Assembly: GCF_003602275.1 (NCBI RefSeq)
Contig: NZ_QZVT01000003.1
Location: 124,001-188,000 of the forward strand
Direction of reading: 5' to 3'
DNA length: 64,000 bases
Source: Arthrobacter cheniae
GTDB lineage: Bacteria > Actinomycetota > Actinomycetes > Actinomycetales > Micrococcaceae
The notes beneath the pieces were generated by a model. That model had not been told where the DNA came from, did not search any database, and saw nothing but the letters and a program-made list of their open reading frames with translations. Every line of letters starts with the position of its first letter. Position 1 is the first letter of the stretch. Both the position numbers and the translations under genes were made by a program. Shown piece after piece: positions 45,840 to 58,338 of this stretch.

Positions 45840-46136
45840 TTACTCCCCGTCCAGGATTGCCGGGACCCGGAAGCGGCCGTCGGCGTTGTCGGGTGCGCCC
45901 ATGAGCGCCTCCTCGTTGCTGAGGGTGTCCCCGACGACGTCATCGCGGAAGACGTTGCTCAGCGGGATCGGGTGGCTCGTCGCGGGGACGTCGTCTCCCG
46001 CCACCTCGCTCACGGTCCGGATGGAATCGACGATCACGGCGAGTTCTCCGGCCATGCGGTCGAGCTCGTCGTCGTTCATGTCGATGTGGGCGAGCCGCGC
46101 AAGGTGCGCGACGTCGTCCCGGTTGATCTCAGCCAT
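45840..46136 (-). CDS. gatC: Asp-tRNA(Asn)/Glu-tRNA(Gln) amidotransferase subunit C
   Basis: A 98-residue GatC that wraps GatA and GatB together. The opening 'INRDDVAHLARLAHIDM' and closing 'VPAILDGE' are typical. The ATG at 46136 has GGGGAG upstream. It leads the gatCAB operon, needed for Gln-tRNA(Gln) and possibly Asn-tRNA(Asn) formation. Confidence 0.95.
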   Translation of the reverse strand: MAEINRDDVAHLARLAHIDMNDDELDRMAGELAVIVDSIRTVSEVAGDDVPATSHPIPLSNVFRDDVVGDTLSNEEALMGAPDNADGRFRVPAILDGE

Positions 46137-46262
46137 GGATCTCCCCTGGAAGGTGGACGTGGGTTTCTGCGTCCAGTCTAGTGCTGACGCGCCGGGCCCC
46201 CGGCATCGCGCGGTGCGGTCCACGCGTCCGACGACGACGGCTGGATTCGAGCCGCCTCCGCG

Positions 46263-46796
46263 TCACAGGGAGAGGCGGAAGACCCAGAGGAGGATGTCCT
46301 CGTTGGGGACCTCCCAGTCGCGCTCGGGGACGCGGACGAAGCCCATCGACTCGTAGAGTCGGTGCGCGCGGACCATGTCCGAACCGCTCGTCAGGCTGAC
46401 GGCCTCGATACCGGGCAGCGTCCGCGCGTGGTCGATGATGCGTTCGACCATCGCCCTGCCGACGCCGCCGCGCTGCACCGCGGGGTCGACGGCAAGCATG
46501 CGGAACTCGAGTTCGCCCTCGACCGCGATGTCCGTGTACCGCTGGCCCGCGAACGTGAGCGCCACCGACCCGACGACGATGCCGTCGCGCTCCGCCACCC
46601 ACACCTCGGCGTGCTGCGCCCGGTGCTCGATGTCCGAGAGGACGGCGACGTACGGGTGCGCCTCGTCGGTGAAGTAGCCGGCCTCGAGGTACGCGCCGCG
46701 CGTGATGCGCCGGACATCCTCGAAGTCCTGCGTGCGGATGGGCCGGATGGTGATGCCGGTATCGGTCATGGAATTCTGGGACGGTGCTGTGGTCAC
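46263..46796 (-). CDS. GNAT family N-acetyltransferase
   Basis: About 177 residues from the GTG at 46796, or 168 from ATG at 46769. The acetyl-CoA loop 'LAVDPAVQRGGVGRAMVERI' and the following 'LYESMGFVRV' are standard for single-domain GNATs. It probably acetylates a small molecule or protein; substrate unknown. It lies 127 bases upstream of gatC on the same strand, without clear coupling. Confidence 0.88.
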   Translation of the reverse strand: MTTAPSQNSMTDTGITIRPIRTQDFEDVRRITRGAYLEAGYFTDEAHPYVAVLSDIEHRAQHAEVWVAERDGIVVGSVALTFAGQRYTDIAVEGELEFRMLAVDPAVQRGGVGRAMVERIIDHARTLPGIEAVSLTSGSDMVRAHRLYESMGFVRVPERDWEVPNEDILLWVFRLSL

Positions 46797-46881
46797 CGGC
46801 CTATTTTGCCACGCAGCGGACCCCGCCGTGTCGCCGGTCGGTCGGCGCGCGCGGAGCGGGAACGCGCGGCCTCGGTGGCTC

Positions 46882-47345
46882 TCAGGACCCCCCGGTCGCC
46901 CGACGGTAGCCGGTCCCGTCCGGATGGCGTTCCAGGTAGCCGTGGTCGACGAGCGCACGGCGGAGGGTCGGGATGTCGTGTGTCACGGTAGCGAGCAGGC
47001 GGTTGACCTCGGGCTCGGTGAGCTCCTCGTCGGCCGGCAGGAGCCGCTCGGCGAGATGGGACAGCAGATCGGCGCGGTCCTGCCCGGCGCGCGGCAGGCC
47101 GTCGATCCGCCCGTCCCGGAAGAACCTGTCGACACCCTTCGGGGTACCAGGGGCAGCGGCCGCGAGGACCACCTTGAACAGCTCACCGTCGACGTCGTTA
47201 CCGTCCGTCAGGAGGCCGGCGTCGCGTAGTCGCTGCACCTCCTTCGGCGTCGCATCGAGCGGTTGCCCGAGCACGGCCCGGGCATACAGTTCGCGGGAGC
47301 GCTCACCGGCGAGGGTGGAGAGGATCTTCTGCCAGGACGGCTTGG

Positions 47346-47349
<4 letters not shown>
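46882..47349 (-). CDS. DUF2087-domain protein (winged-helix-like)
   Basis: A 155-residue protein. The N-terminal part ('ILSTLAGERSRELYARAVLG', 'VQRLRDAGLL') looks like a small helix-turn-helix. The C-terminal 'DGRIDGLPRAGQDRADLLSHLAERLLP' then 'TEPEVNRLLATVTHDIPTLRRALVDHGYLER' is the DUF2087 pattern, found in possible transcription regulators. Its ATG overlaps the stop of the inositol-phosphatase-like gene by four bases, so the two are translated together. Function is not known. Confidence 0.8.
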
Positions 47350-50677
<3,328 letters not shown>

Positions 50678-50983
50678 TCAGCCGATGTTCTGGACCGCTG
50701 AGCGGGCGCGCGATCCGGCGCCCGTCGCCGTCTGGTCGTTGAGTCCGAGGGTTTCCTTGACCAGCGAGATGATGTTGCGGGTCTCGTTGGCAGCGTTCTT
50801 GAAGCGCACCTCGACCGCCTGGTACTCCTCCGAGACGCCATCGGCCTGGAAGTCGGACATGGCCGTGCTGACAGCCTTCTCCCGCTCGCCGATCAGGGCC
50901 TCGAGGCGCCCGACGATCGACTGGATGTCCCCCTGCACGGCCGACGATGTATCGGTATCGAAGCTGACGCGATCCTGTGACAT
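50678..50983 (-). CDS. WXG100/ESAT-6-like protein (candidate T7SS substrate)
   Basis: A 101-residue all-helical protein of WXG100 size. Two helices (about residues 15-46 and 52-80) flank a turn 'FQADGVSEEYQ' (45-55), where the usual Trp-x-Gly is replaced by 'ADG' after a Phe. It resembles proteins called pore-forming ESAT-6 family. These form small helical hairpins, typically secreted through type VII systems. The flexible C-terminus has no clear YxxxD/E signal except 'EEYQAVE' in helix 2. It is co-directional with a second such gene and divergent from the T7SS operon. Confidence 0.7.
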   Translation of the reverse strand: MSQDRVSFDTDTSSAVQGDIQSIVGRLEALIGEREKAVSTAMSDFQADGVSEEYQAVEVRFKNAANETRNIISLVKETLGLNDQTATGAGSRARSAVQNIG

Positions 50984-51082
50984 GGTGTGTCCTTCCGCAC
51001 CGGCTGACCGGTGCCTTTCTCGAAGTGGTTGGGTCCCCTGCTCGGGGTGGAGCCGCTGGAAGCGGTTCGAGGAGGACGGTGC

Positions 51083-51415
51083 TCAGCGGCCGCCGAAGCG
51101 CGCGGCATCGAATGCTGCCGAACCCTGCTGCTGCGTGGCGTTGTCGGCTGATTCCTGGTCGCCCGTCTGGAAGGCGGTGTCCATCTCGGACTGCCCCTGC
51201 AGGATGATTCCCAGCGACGTGTTCAATTCGTTCGCGACGATATCGGTGCGCTGCTTGAATTCGTCGAAGCGAACCCGGCCCTGGCCGTTGAACTTCCCTT
51301 CGAGGGGAGCGACCGCATCCACGAGGCTGCGGACGAGCTGCCCGAGATCCTCGTTCGACGTACCGGTCTGCTGCGTCAGTGTGGACAGTGTCTGCGAACC
51401 CATGTCGAACTTCAC
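51083..51415 (-). CDS. Second WXG100-like protein with F-x-G turn (candidate T7SS substrate)
   Basis: A 110-residue helical protein. Helix 1 (about 20-40), then the turn 'KFNGQGRVRFDEF' (41-53), where Phe-Asn-Gly stands at the WXG position, then a long helix 2 to residue 80. The tail is Gln/Gly-rich with 'AFDAARFGG' at the end. Size, turn and paired arrangement with the 50678-50983 gene suggest a heterodimeric substrate pair for the adjacent EccC-EccD machinery. No classical Trp is present in the protein. Confidence 0.68.
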   Translation of the reverse strand: MKFDMGSQTLSTLTQQTGTSNEDLGQLVRSLVDAVAPLEGKFNGQGRVRFDEFKQRTDIVANELNTSLGIILQGQSEMDTAFQTGDQESADNATQQQGSAAFDAARFGGR

Positions 51416-51619
51416 GAATTACCCCCTCGACGCCTGATGGCGCCTCTTGATCCTTCTCGTCGAACCCTGGTCAGGGAAACACTGCCGGGCCGCATGCTCA
51501 GCGGAGGTGTTGTCACCCGCGAGCCCTGCAGTGTCCATCTCAGCTCCCCTCACGGCTCCGGTCAAGGACGGCTCATGGGTAGTTCTCCCCATACGGCCAT
51601 GGGAACGCGGGAAGGACCG

Positions 51620-51658
51620 GCAAAAGGTGCGAGTATATGAACGGTTTCAGGAACATTC
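51620..51658 (+). promoter_or_regulatory. Possible promoter of the T7SS operon
   Basis: In the 243-base divergent region between the second WXG100-like gene (minus) and the small membrane gene (plus), a TATATG at 51634-51639 could act as a -10 about 20 bases before the ATG at 51659, with AGGA as ribosome binding site. The matching -35 is weak. Elsewhere in the region I see no strong palindrome. Confidence 0.3.
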
Positions 51659-51991
51659 ATGGGGGGATCCTTGCCGAACGACTACGACAGCCAGCTCATC
51701 GAGTCCGTCACCGTCCGCAGGAACCGTCTCACGAACGCCCTCCTGTTCGGCGGCAATCCGCATCAGCGACGGTGGATGGATTCGGTCAAGCTGTTCCTCT
51801 TCAGCATCGCCCTCTCCGCCGTCGTCGCCGCCGTCTGCGTCGGGGTGTCCTTCGTGGGCAACCTCCTCCAGGAGCAGCGTGAACGCCAGGAGCAGCAGAA
51901 CACGGGTGCAGGCGCCGTCGTCCCTCATTCCGGCTGGAACCTCCACCTCCAGGCAGCGTCGCAGCCTGCCTACCTACCCGCAGGAGACTGA
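51659..51991 (+). CDS. Small single-TM protein at the head of the T7SS operon
   Basis: A 110-residue protein. A basic cytoplasmic N-terminus ('SVTVRRNRLTNALLFG', 'PHQRRWMDSVK') is followed by one TM (about residues 42-66) and a 40-residue outside part rich in Gln ('QEQRERQEQQN'). The layout of basic N-terminus plus single TM recalls the membrane end of EccB, but the large outer domain of EccB is absent, so I do not name it EccB. ATG at 51659 has AGGA six bases upstream; TTG at 51671 is an alternative. It precedes eccD by four bases. Confidence 0.7.
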   Translation: MGGSLPNDYDSQLIESVTVRRNRLTNALLFGGNPHQRRWMDSVKLFLFSIALSAVVAAVCVGVSFVGNLLQEQRERQEQQNTGAGAVVPHSGWNLHLQAASQPAYLPAGD

Positions 51992-51995
51992 CCGG

Positions 51996-53324
51996 ATGGC
52001 CCACGCCTTCACGCGGGTGACGCTCATCGGCACACGGCGTCACCTCGACCTCCTCCTGCCGTCCGACCGGCCGGTCGGCGCGCTGATGCCACAGGTCCTT
52101 GACCTGCTGCACGACGAGCCGAGCGACGACGTCGCCGCGAAGCTGCTCGTGACGCCGGACGGGATGCCGCTCAGTGCCGGACGTACCCTCGACGACGCCG
52201 GGATCGCCGACGGGTCCTCCCTCCTGCTGTGCAATGCGGCCGAGGCTCCACCGGCCGCCGTCGTCTATGACGTCACCGACCTCGTGGTCGACCGGACGGC
52301 GGACCTGCGGGGGCGCTGGACGACGACCTTCACGACGGCGACCGCGATCGTCCTCACTGCGCTCGGCCTGTGGGCGGGTGCCGAGCTCCTCCTTCGCGAG
52401 TACCTGCCCGGCAGCGCCTGGTGGATCCTGTGTTCCCTGGGCGGCATCCTCCTGGCCGGTGGAACCGTCGCCGGCGTCGTCGCCCGGTTCCGCGAGATGG
52501 GCATCGCATTACTCGTCGCCGGCTGGATCACCGCCTTCGCCGGCATCCTGCACCGGGGTGACAGCCTGCCGGTCGTCGCCCTCCTCACCTCCGCACTGAC
52601 GGTCGTCCTCCTCCTGGCCGTCGGGATCATCGCCGACCGGAGGAAGGCGATGGCGAGTGCGGCCCTGACCCTCGGCGCCCTCACCCTCGTGTGGGTCGCC
52701 GCGACCTTCATCGCACCCGACCCGCCGAAAGCGGCCGCCCTCGCCGCGCTCGCCGGCCTCCTCGTCCTCGGCCTGATGCCGAAGGTCGCGCTGTCGGCCT
52801 CCGGCCTGGCCACGCTCGACGACCAGCGCGCGAAGGGCGGGACGATCGCCCGGACCGATGCCCTCGATGCCGTCGCCGCAGCGCACGCGAGCCTCAGCTT
52901 CGGATCGGTCATCACGGCAGGCTCGATCGGAGCGGGCCTGTGGATCATCGGTACCGATACCGATACCCAGGAGTGGACGCTGCCGTTGCTGGCCGCGCTG
53001 ACCCTGGCCACGGCGCTGCGTGCCAGGGCATTCCCCCTCGCAGCAGAGCGGATCGCGCTCAATGCCGCCTCCGCCGTCGGGCTCACCGCCCTGGCTCTCG
53101 GAGCGCTCCGGTTCCTGCCCCAGCAGCCATGGCTGGTCGCCGTCGTCGTGCTCCTGATTGCGGTGGCGAGCGCACTCTCGCTGGCCGTCGAGCCGGCGGA
53201 CCATGTCGCCGCGCGGGGCCGCCAGCAGGCGAAACGCCTCGAGACGGTCGCCATCCTCGCGTCCATCCCCCTCACCGTCGGGATGTTCGGCATCTTCGTA
53301 CAACTCCTCGAAAGCTTCCGGTGA
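51996..53324 (+). CDS. eccD: Type VII secretion integral membrane protein EccD
   Basis: A 442-residue core T7SS membrane protein. The N-terminal ubiquitin-like (YukD) domain spans about residues 5-82 ('RVTLIGTRRHLDLLLPSDRP'). Eleven TM segments follow from about residue 110, the number known for EccD, which dimerises and lines the inner-membrane channel. The ATG at 51996 has GGAG upstream. Its stop overlaps the next gene's GTG by four bases (GTGA). The TM part diverges strongly in primary sequence, so identity rests on domain order, TM count and context. Confidence 0.88.
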   Translation: MAHAFTRVTLIGTRRHLDLLLPSDRPVGALMPQVLDLLHDEPSDDVAAKLLVTPDGMPLSAGRTLDDAGIADGSSLLLCNAAEAPPAAVVYDVTDLVVDRTADLRGRWTTTFTTATAIVLTALGLWAGAELLLREYLPGSAWWILCSLGGILLAGGTVAGVVARFREMGIALLVAGWITAFAGILHRGDSLPVVALLTSALTVVLLLAVGIIADRRKAMASAALTLGALTLVWVAATFIAPDPPKAAALAALAGLLVLGLMPKVALSASGLATLDDQRAKGGTIARTDALDAVAAAHASLSFGSVITAGSIGAGLWIIGTDTDTQEWTLPLLAALTLATALRARAFPLAAERIALNAASAVGLTALALGALRFLPQQPWLVAVVVLLIAVASALSLAVEPADHVAARGRQQAKRLETVAILASIPLTVGMFGIFVQLLESFR

Positions 53325-54286
53325 GCGCCATGACCACGTCGACCGAACGGCGGACCACCCGCACGGACCCCTTCGAGACCCCGGAGGAGCGGCTCCGCCG
53401 TGTCCTTCGGACCCGCCCGGCGGACGGGGCCCTGCGCACCCTGGCGCACAACGTCACCGATCTCTTCCGCAGTGACGCCTACGTCGAGGAACTGACCAGG
53501 GCTGCAGCCGGCACGCAGGTGCCGGTCACCACGGGCCGACGCATCGCGGTCGTCGGCTCCCGCGGTGGCGCCGGGAAGACGACGACGGCCGCACTGCTGG
53601 CCCGCGTGTTCGCCGCCCTGCGCTCCGACACCATCGCCGCCGTGGACGCCGGAACGGGTCTCGGCACACTGAGCCTCCGGCTGGGGCTCGATTCCGCCCC
53701 CACGGCCGCTGACCTCGCCGCCGCCGAACCAGCGACCACCGTGGAGGAACTCTCCCGCACCATGGGCAGGGCGCAGGAAAACCTCCTGATCGCGGGCAGC
53801 GGGGCGGGCCGCACCGCGGAACCACCCCTGACCGGGACCGACAACGAGCGTGCGAGCCGCCTGGCGCGCACCATATCCCGGTTCTGCCCCGTCACCGTCT
53901 ACGACTGCGGGACAGGAATGCACTTCGCTCCCGCCCTCTGGTCCCTGGACCAGGCGCATGCCGCGCTCTTCGTGACACCGGCGACGGTCGCGGGTGTCGA
54001 GGACGCCCTCGCGGTGGCATACCGCCGGCCCGAAGCAGGCGAACCCGGGCACGTGCCCATGCTCGTCGTCGTCGTGAGTGTCGATGACAACGCCGCCCTC
54101 GACGCCGGCCGCCAGGCGAAGCGGCTCAGCGACGCCGGCATCCCCGCGGTGCACATCGACTACGACCGGCACCTCGCCGCAGGGGTCGAACTCGACCTCG
54201 GTCTACTCGCCCGGAAGACCCGCCTCCAGGTCAGCGCACTCGCCTCCCGGGCCCTCGCGCTGGCGATCGACGGCCGCGCAGGATGA
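53321..54286 (+). CDS. MinD/ParA-like ATPase (EspI-like) in the T7SS operon
   Basis: A roughly 321-residue protein. A 70-residue N-terminal segment ('EERLRRVLRTRPADG', 'HNVTDLFRSDAYVEEL') precedes a deviant Walker A P-loop 'GSRGGAGKTTTAALLA' and a MinD-type fold: 'AAVDAGTGLGTLSLRLGL', 'TVYDCGTGM' and 'ALFVTPATVAGVEDAL'. In mycobacterial ESX-1, EspI is a related MinD-like ATPase that tunes secretion to energy state. It overlaps both neighbours (GTGA with eccD, ATGA with eccC), so it is made together with the core machine. ATG at 53330 is an alternative start. Confidence 0.85.
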   Translation: MSAMTTSTERRTTRTDPFETPEERLRRVLRTRPADGALRTLAHNVTDLFRSDAYVEELTRAAAGTQVPVTTGRRIAVVGSRGGAGKTTTAALLARVFAALRSDTIAAVDAGTGLGTLSLRLGLDSAPTAADLAAAEPATTVEELSRTMGRAQENLLIAGSGAGRTAEPPLTGTDNERASRLARTISRFCPVTVYDCGTGMHFAPALWSLDQAHAALFVTPATVAGVEDALAVAYRRPEAGEPGHVPMLVVVVSVDDNAALDAGRQAKRLSDAGIPAVHIDYDRHLAAGVELDLGLLARKTRLQVSALASRALALAIDGRAG

Positions 54287-57200
54287 GCGTTCGGATCGTG
54301 CACCGGCCCGCACGGACCACGGCCCCCGCTCGGGACCTGCCGCCCTTCAGCCTCGACGCGCCTCCTGCAGTGGAGTCCGGAGGCGGCGGGATGAACATGA
54401 TGTCCCTCGTGCCGCTCCTGGGGGCCGGACTCTCGATGACCATCATGATGCTGTTCCGCGGATCCTCCCTGGCCGCCGTCGGAGCCCTCATGATGATCGT
54501 GACCGTCCTCGCGTCGGTGGTCATGATGGTCAGCCAGCGGGGCAAGCAGGGCAGGCAGCGCCGTGAGCTGCGCGAGAACTACCTCGAATACCTGGAACGC
54601 GCCAGGACGCAGCTGCGGTCGGAGGAGCAGGTCGCCGAACGCGTGGCCCGGGTGAGCAGCCCTCCCCCCGATGCCCTTTTCGACATCATCCGGAACCCAC
54701 AGCGACTGTGGGAACGACGACGCTCCAACGAGGACTTCCTGCGCGTCCGCCTCGGGACGGGCCCCCGTCGCAACCGCGATATCCTCGTCGCACACTCGGG
54801 ATCGGCCCTGCAGCAGACCGACACCTTCATGACGACGGAGCTCGAGCTGCTCAAGCAGCGCTACGAGTCCAGTCCGGACCTGCCGATCACCCTTCCCTTG
54901 GATTGCGCCGGCAACGTGAGCGTGATCGGCTCGCGCGACTTCGTGCTCCACGTCAGCAGGCTGCTGATCGCCGAGGCCGCGTCCTTCCACTCCCCCGAGG
55001 ACCTCCTCCTCGCGATCGCCTGCGACGAATCCGCCCGGACCGACTGGGAGTGGGCGACGTGGCTCCCGCACCTCGCCGACCAGCACACGACGCACCGCAC
55101 CGGCCCCGTCCGACGGCTCGCGCCGTCGATGGACCTGTTGTCCGACCTGCTGCGCGGAGACCTCCTCGAGCGCTCGAGCCTCGCCGCCGAGTCCCGCAAG
55201 AACTTCCTCCGCGGGGGAGTCGGTGTCGCCCTGCCACGCCTTCTCGTGATCGCCGACGCCTACGGGCATCTGCCGGTGGAGCTCCACATCCCGGATACCC
55301 ACGCCGCCCCCGGCCAGCTCGGCGTCACCACGATCCACCTGGTGTCCGACCGCCTGCAGGAGCCCGGAGAAGTGGCACTGCGCATCAGCGAGACGGCGAC
55401 CGGATTCACGGTGGAGAACTACCGCGTGGACGGCGTCGACCCGCTCATCGACCACGGCACCCTCGACGAGCTGCCCCTACCCACCGCCGAAGCCGTGGCG
55501 CGCGACCTCGCCCCGCTCCGCCTCTCACCGGACTCGCTGGAGCACGACTCCACGGAGAGCTCGGTCGGCTTCCTCGAGATGCTCGGCCTCACCCCTGAAC
55601 TCAGTACGGCCGACATCCGCCGGCTGTGGCAGCCCCGCAGCGACGTCGATTTCCTCCGCATACCCCTCGGCGCCGATGAGCGCGGCCGCCCCACCCTCCT
55701 GGACCTGAAGGAAGCGGCCCAGTTCGGCCAGGGCCCCCACGGACTCTGCATCGGCGCCACGGGTTCGGGCAAGAGCGAGATGCTCAGGAGCCTCGTCGTC
55801 GGGCTGCTCGCCACCCACCCGCCCGAGACACTCGCGATGGTGCTCGTCGACTACAAGGGCGGCGCCACCTTCGCCCCCTTCGAACGTGCACCCCAGGTCA
55901 CCGGTGTCATCACGAACCTGTCGGACGACCTCAGCCTGATCGAGCGGGTCTACGCCAGCCTCTCCGGGGAGATCCAGCGGCGCCAGGAAGTGCTGAAATC
56001 CGCCGGGAACCTGGCGAACATCACGGACTACCAGCTCCATCGGCAGGAGCGGAAGGCGCACGGCGAGGAGCTGGCCCCACTGCCGCACCTGGTCGTGATC
56101 ATCGACGAGTTCGGCGAACTGCTGACGGCCCGCCCCGACTTCATCGACCTGTTCCTGTCCATCGGGCGTATCGGCCGGTCCATCGGTGTCCACCTCCTGC
56201 TCTCCAGCCAGCGCATCGAGGCCGGGAAGCTGAGGGGACTGGACACCTACCTCTCCTACCGGATCGGGCTCCGCACGCTCTCCGAAGCCGAGAGCAGGAC
56301 CGTCCTGGAGACACCTGACGCCTTCCACCTGCCACCCGTCCCCGGCTTCGGCTACCTCAAGGTGGACACCACCACCTACACGAGGTTCAAGGCGGGCTAC
56401 GTCTCCGGGCCACTCGAGGCCCTGCTCGAGGAGCAGGAGCAGGACGACGACGGAGGCGAACAGGACGAGGTGCTCGAGGTCCCGAAGTACGCGGCGTCCC
56501 TGCTGTCCGGCACTCCGGCCGGCAGGGACGATCCCGCACCCCAGGCGACGACGGGGTCCAGGCGTACCACCGGCCCCACCGTCCTCTCCACCCTGATGGA
56601 CACCCTGTCCACCTTCCCGCGGGCGGTCGACCCCATCTGGCTGCCGCCCCTGCCGGGCGGCATCTCCCTCGACGCGGCAGCGGGAGGCATCCAGACCACG
56701 AGCCAGGGGCTGCGCCTCGGGCACGCCATGGCGCAGGCCGCTCCCCTACGCATCGGGGTAGGCCTCCTCGACGACCCCGCCCGGCAATGGCAGGGCGTCT
56801 GGGAGCTCGACCTCGCAGCCAACGGCGGCAACCTCGCCATCATCGGCGGTCCCCAGACCGGCAAGAGCACGGCGCTCCGGACGATCGTCGCGAGCCTCGC
56901 GCTCACCCACAGTCCCGCCGAGGTGGGCATCTACGGGATCGATCTGCTGGGCAGTGGGCTCATGGCACTCGAGGGCCTACCGCACGTGGGAGGTATAGCC
57001 GTGCGCAGCAATCGCGAGGTCATCCGCCGCACGATGGACGAGCTGCTGACCATGCTCGGCGAACGGGAGCGCCTCTTCGAGCGCTATCGGATCGACTCCC
57101 TTCCGACGCTTCGACGCATGTGCGCCCAGGGCCGCGTCCCCGAACTCACGAGCGCGGACATCGTGCTGGTCCTCGACGGCTACGGCCAGCTCAACGACGA

Positions 57201-58308
57201 GTTCGAGGACGTGGAGAAGCAGGTGCACTCGCTCATCGCCCGTGGTGGCGGCTACGGGCTGCACGTCGTCACGACGTCGTCACGCATGAACGAGATCCGC
57301 ATCTCCCAGCAGAGCTTCTTCGGCAACCGGATAGAACTGCGCCTCGCTGATCCCGGTGAATCCGCCCACGGACGAAAGGTCGGCGAGGCGGTCAGCCTCG
57401 GACGGCCAGGGCGGGGACTAGCGGCGAACAAGCTGCAGGGACACTTCGCCCTCCCCCGGATCGACGGCGTCTCCGACGAGGACACTGCGGTCCAGGGCAC
57501 GCGCGAGCTCGTTGCAGCCGTCGCGTCCTCCACCGACCAGCGGGCCATGCGCGTGCGCGTGCTGCCCGAGACGGTGCCCGCGTCGACGGTGCCGGTGCCG
57601 GAACGGCAGGCCCTGGTTCCGCTGGGCCTTCGGGAGGCGGACCTCGGGGTCGAGTACCTCGACCTGGAGCTGCGCGAGCGGCACCTCATGGTGCTCGGTG
57701 ACGAGGGCTCGGGCAAGACGAACGTCCTTCGGACCATCATCCGCAGCATGGTCGCCCAGCACACTCCCGACGACGTCGTCCTGGCCGTCTTCGATCCACG
57801 GCGCACCCTCAGCGAACAGGTGCCCGACTCCTACCTCGGTGGCTATGCGACCAGCGCGGCCCTGGCCGAGCAGCTGGCCGCCGCCGTCGCCACCGAACTG
57901 GACAAGCGCACCGGAGCCACACGGGCCGAGGTGTCCCTGATGCCCCGCGTCGTGCTCGTGATCGACGACTACGACATCCTGACCGCGGGCGGGTCGGCTC
58001 CCCTCGCACGGCTGGCGCCCTACCTGCCGCTCGCGAACGAGATCGGCCTGCATGCCGTGCTGACCAGGCGGGTCCGGGGATCGTCGAGGGGGCTGTACGA
58101 ATCCTTCTCGAGCTCCCTCCGTGACTCGGGCACTGCTGCCCTCGTCCTGTCCGGTGACCGCGCCGAGGGTCCGCTGGTCAGCGGCGTCCGCGCCCGCGCC
58201 CTGCCGCCCGGCCGCGGCCAGCTCGTGCAGGCCGGACAACCGGTGCAGACCGTGCAGCTGCTGTGGAACGAGCCGGCGTCCGTATCGGTATCGGCGGCCG
58301 GGAAGTAG
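54283..58308 (+). CDS. eccC: Type VII secretion ATPase EccC (fused EccCa-EccCb)
   Basis: A 1341-residue motor. Two N-terminal TMs (about 38-58 and 61-84) lead to a linker domain and three FtsK/SpoIIIE ATPase domains. Walker A1 'GATGSGKSE' is near 491 with Walker B1 'IDEFGE' near 607; Walker A2 'GGPQTGKST' is near 855 with B2 'LDGYG' near 965; Walker A3 'GDEGSGKT' is near 1139 with B3 'IDDYD' near 1228. Only the first Walker B has the catalytic Glu, as expected in EccC, where D2 and D3 mainly bind substrate. It powers export of WXG100-type proteins. An acidic linker (EQEQDDDGGEQDE) joins D1 and D2. Confidence 0.96.
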   Translation: MSVRIVHRPARTTAPARDLPPFSLDAPPAVESGGGGMNMMSLVPLLGAGLSMTIMMLFRGSSLAAVGALMMIVTVLASVVMMVSQRGKQGRQRRELRENYLEYLERARTQLRSEEQVAERVARVSSPPPDALFDIIRNPQRLWERRRSNEDFLRVRLGTGPRRNRDILVAHSGSALQQTDTFMTTELELLKQRYESSPDLPITLPLDCAGNVSVIGSRDFVLHVSRLLIAEAASFHSPEDLLLAIACDESARTDWEWATWLPHLADQHTTHRTGPVRRLAPSMDLLSDLLRGDLLERSSLAAESRKNFLRGGVGVALPRLLVIADAYGHLPVELHIPDTHAAPGQLGVTTIHLVSDRLQEPGEVALRISETATGFTVENYRVDGVDPLIDHGTLDELPLPTAEAVARDLAPLRLSPDSLEHDSTESSVGFLEMLGLTPELSTADIRRLWQPRSDVDFLRIPLGADERGRPTLLDLKEAAQFGQGPHGLCIGATGSGKSEMLRSLVVGLLATHPPETLAMVLVDYKGGATFAPFERAPQVTGVITNLSDDLSLIERVYASLSGEIQRRQEVLKSAGNLANITDYQLHRQERKAHGEELAPLPHLVVIIDEFGELLTARPDFIDLFLSIGRIGRSIGVHLLLSSQRIEAGKLRGLDTYLSYRIGLRTLSEAESRTVLETPDAFHLPPVPGFGYLKVDTTTYTRFKAGYVSGPLEALLEEQEQDDDGGEQDEVLEVPKYAASLLSGTPAGRDDPAPQATTGSRRTTGPTVLSTLMDTLSTFPRAVDPIWLPPLPGGISLDAAAGGIQTTSQGLRLGHAMAQAAPLRIGVGLLDDPARQWQGVWELDLAANGGNLAIIGGPQTGKSTALRTIVASLALTHSPAEVGIYGIDLLGSGLMALEGLPHVGGIAVRSNREVIRRTMDELLTMLGERERLFERYRIDSLPTLRRMCAQGRVPELTSADIVLVLDGYGQLNDEFEDVEKQVHSLIARGGGYGLHVVTTSSRMNEIRISQQSFFGNRIELRLADPGESAHGRKVGEAVSLGRPGRGLAANKLQGHFALPRIDGVSDEDTAVQGTRELVAAVASSTDQRAMRVRVLPETVPASTVPVPERQALVPLGLREADLGVEYLDLELRERHLMVLGDEGSGKTNVLRTIIRSMVAQHTPDDVVLAVFDPRRTLSEQVPDSYLGGYATSAALAEQLAAAVATELDKRTGATRAEVSLMPRVVLVIDDYDILTAGGSAPLARLAPYLPLANEIGLHAVLTRRVRGSSRGLYESFSSSLRDSGTAALVLSGDRAEGPLVSGVRARALPPGRGQLVQAGQPVQTVQLLWNEPASVSVSAAGK

Positions 58309-58338
58309 GTCTGCAGCAATGTCGTCGTGCTGCTTGTC

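Noticed and set aside
44319-46181. A 620-codon open frame on the plus strand opposite gatA and gatC
   Set aside because: Antisense of conserved gat genes; no domain, no ribosome binding site, typical GC-driven open frame.
52265-54172. A 635-codon open frame on the minus strand opposite eccD and the MinD-like gene
   Set aside because: No recognisable domain, Arg/Ala-rich composition, and it lies fully opposite well-supported genes.
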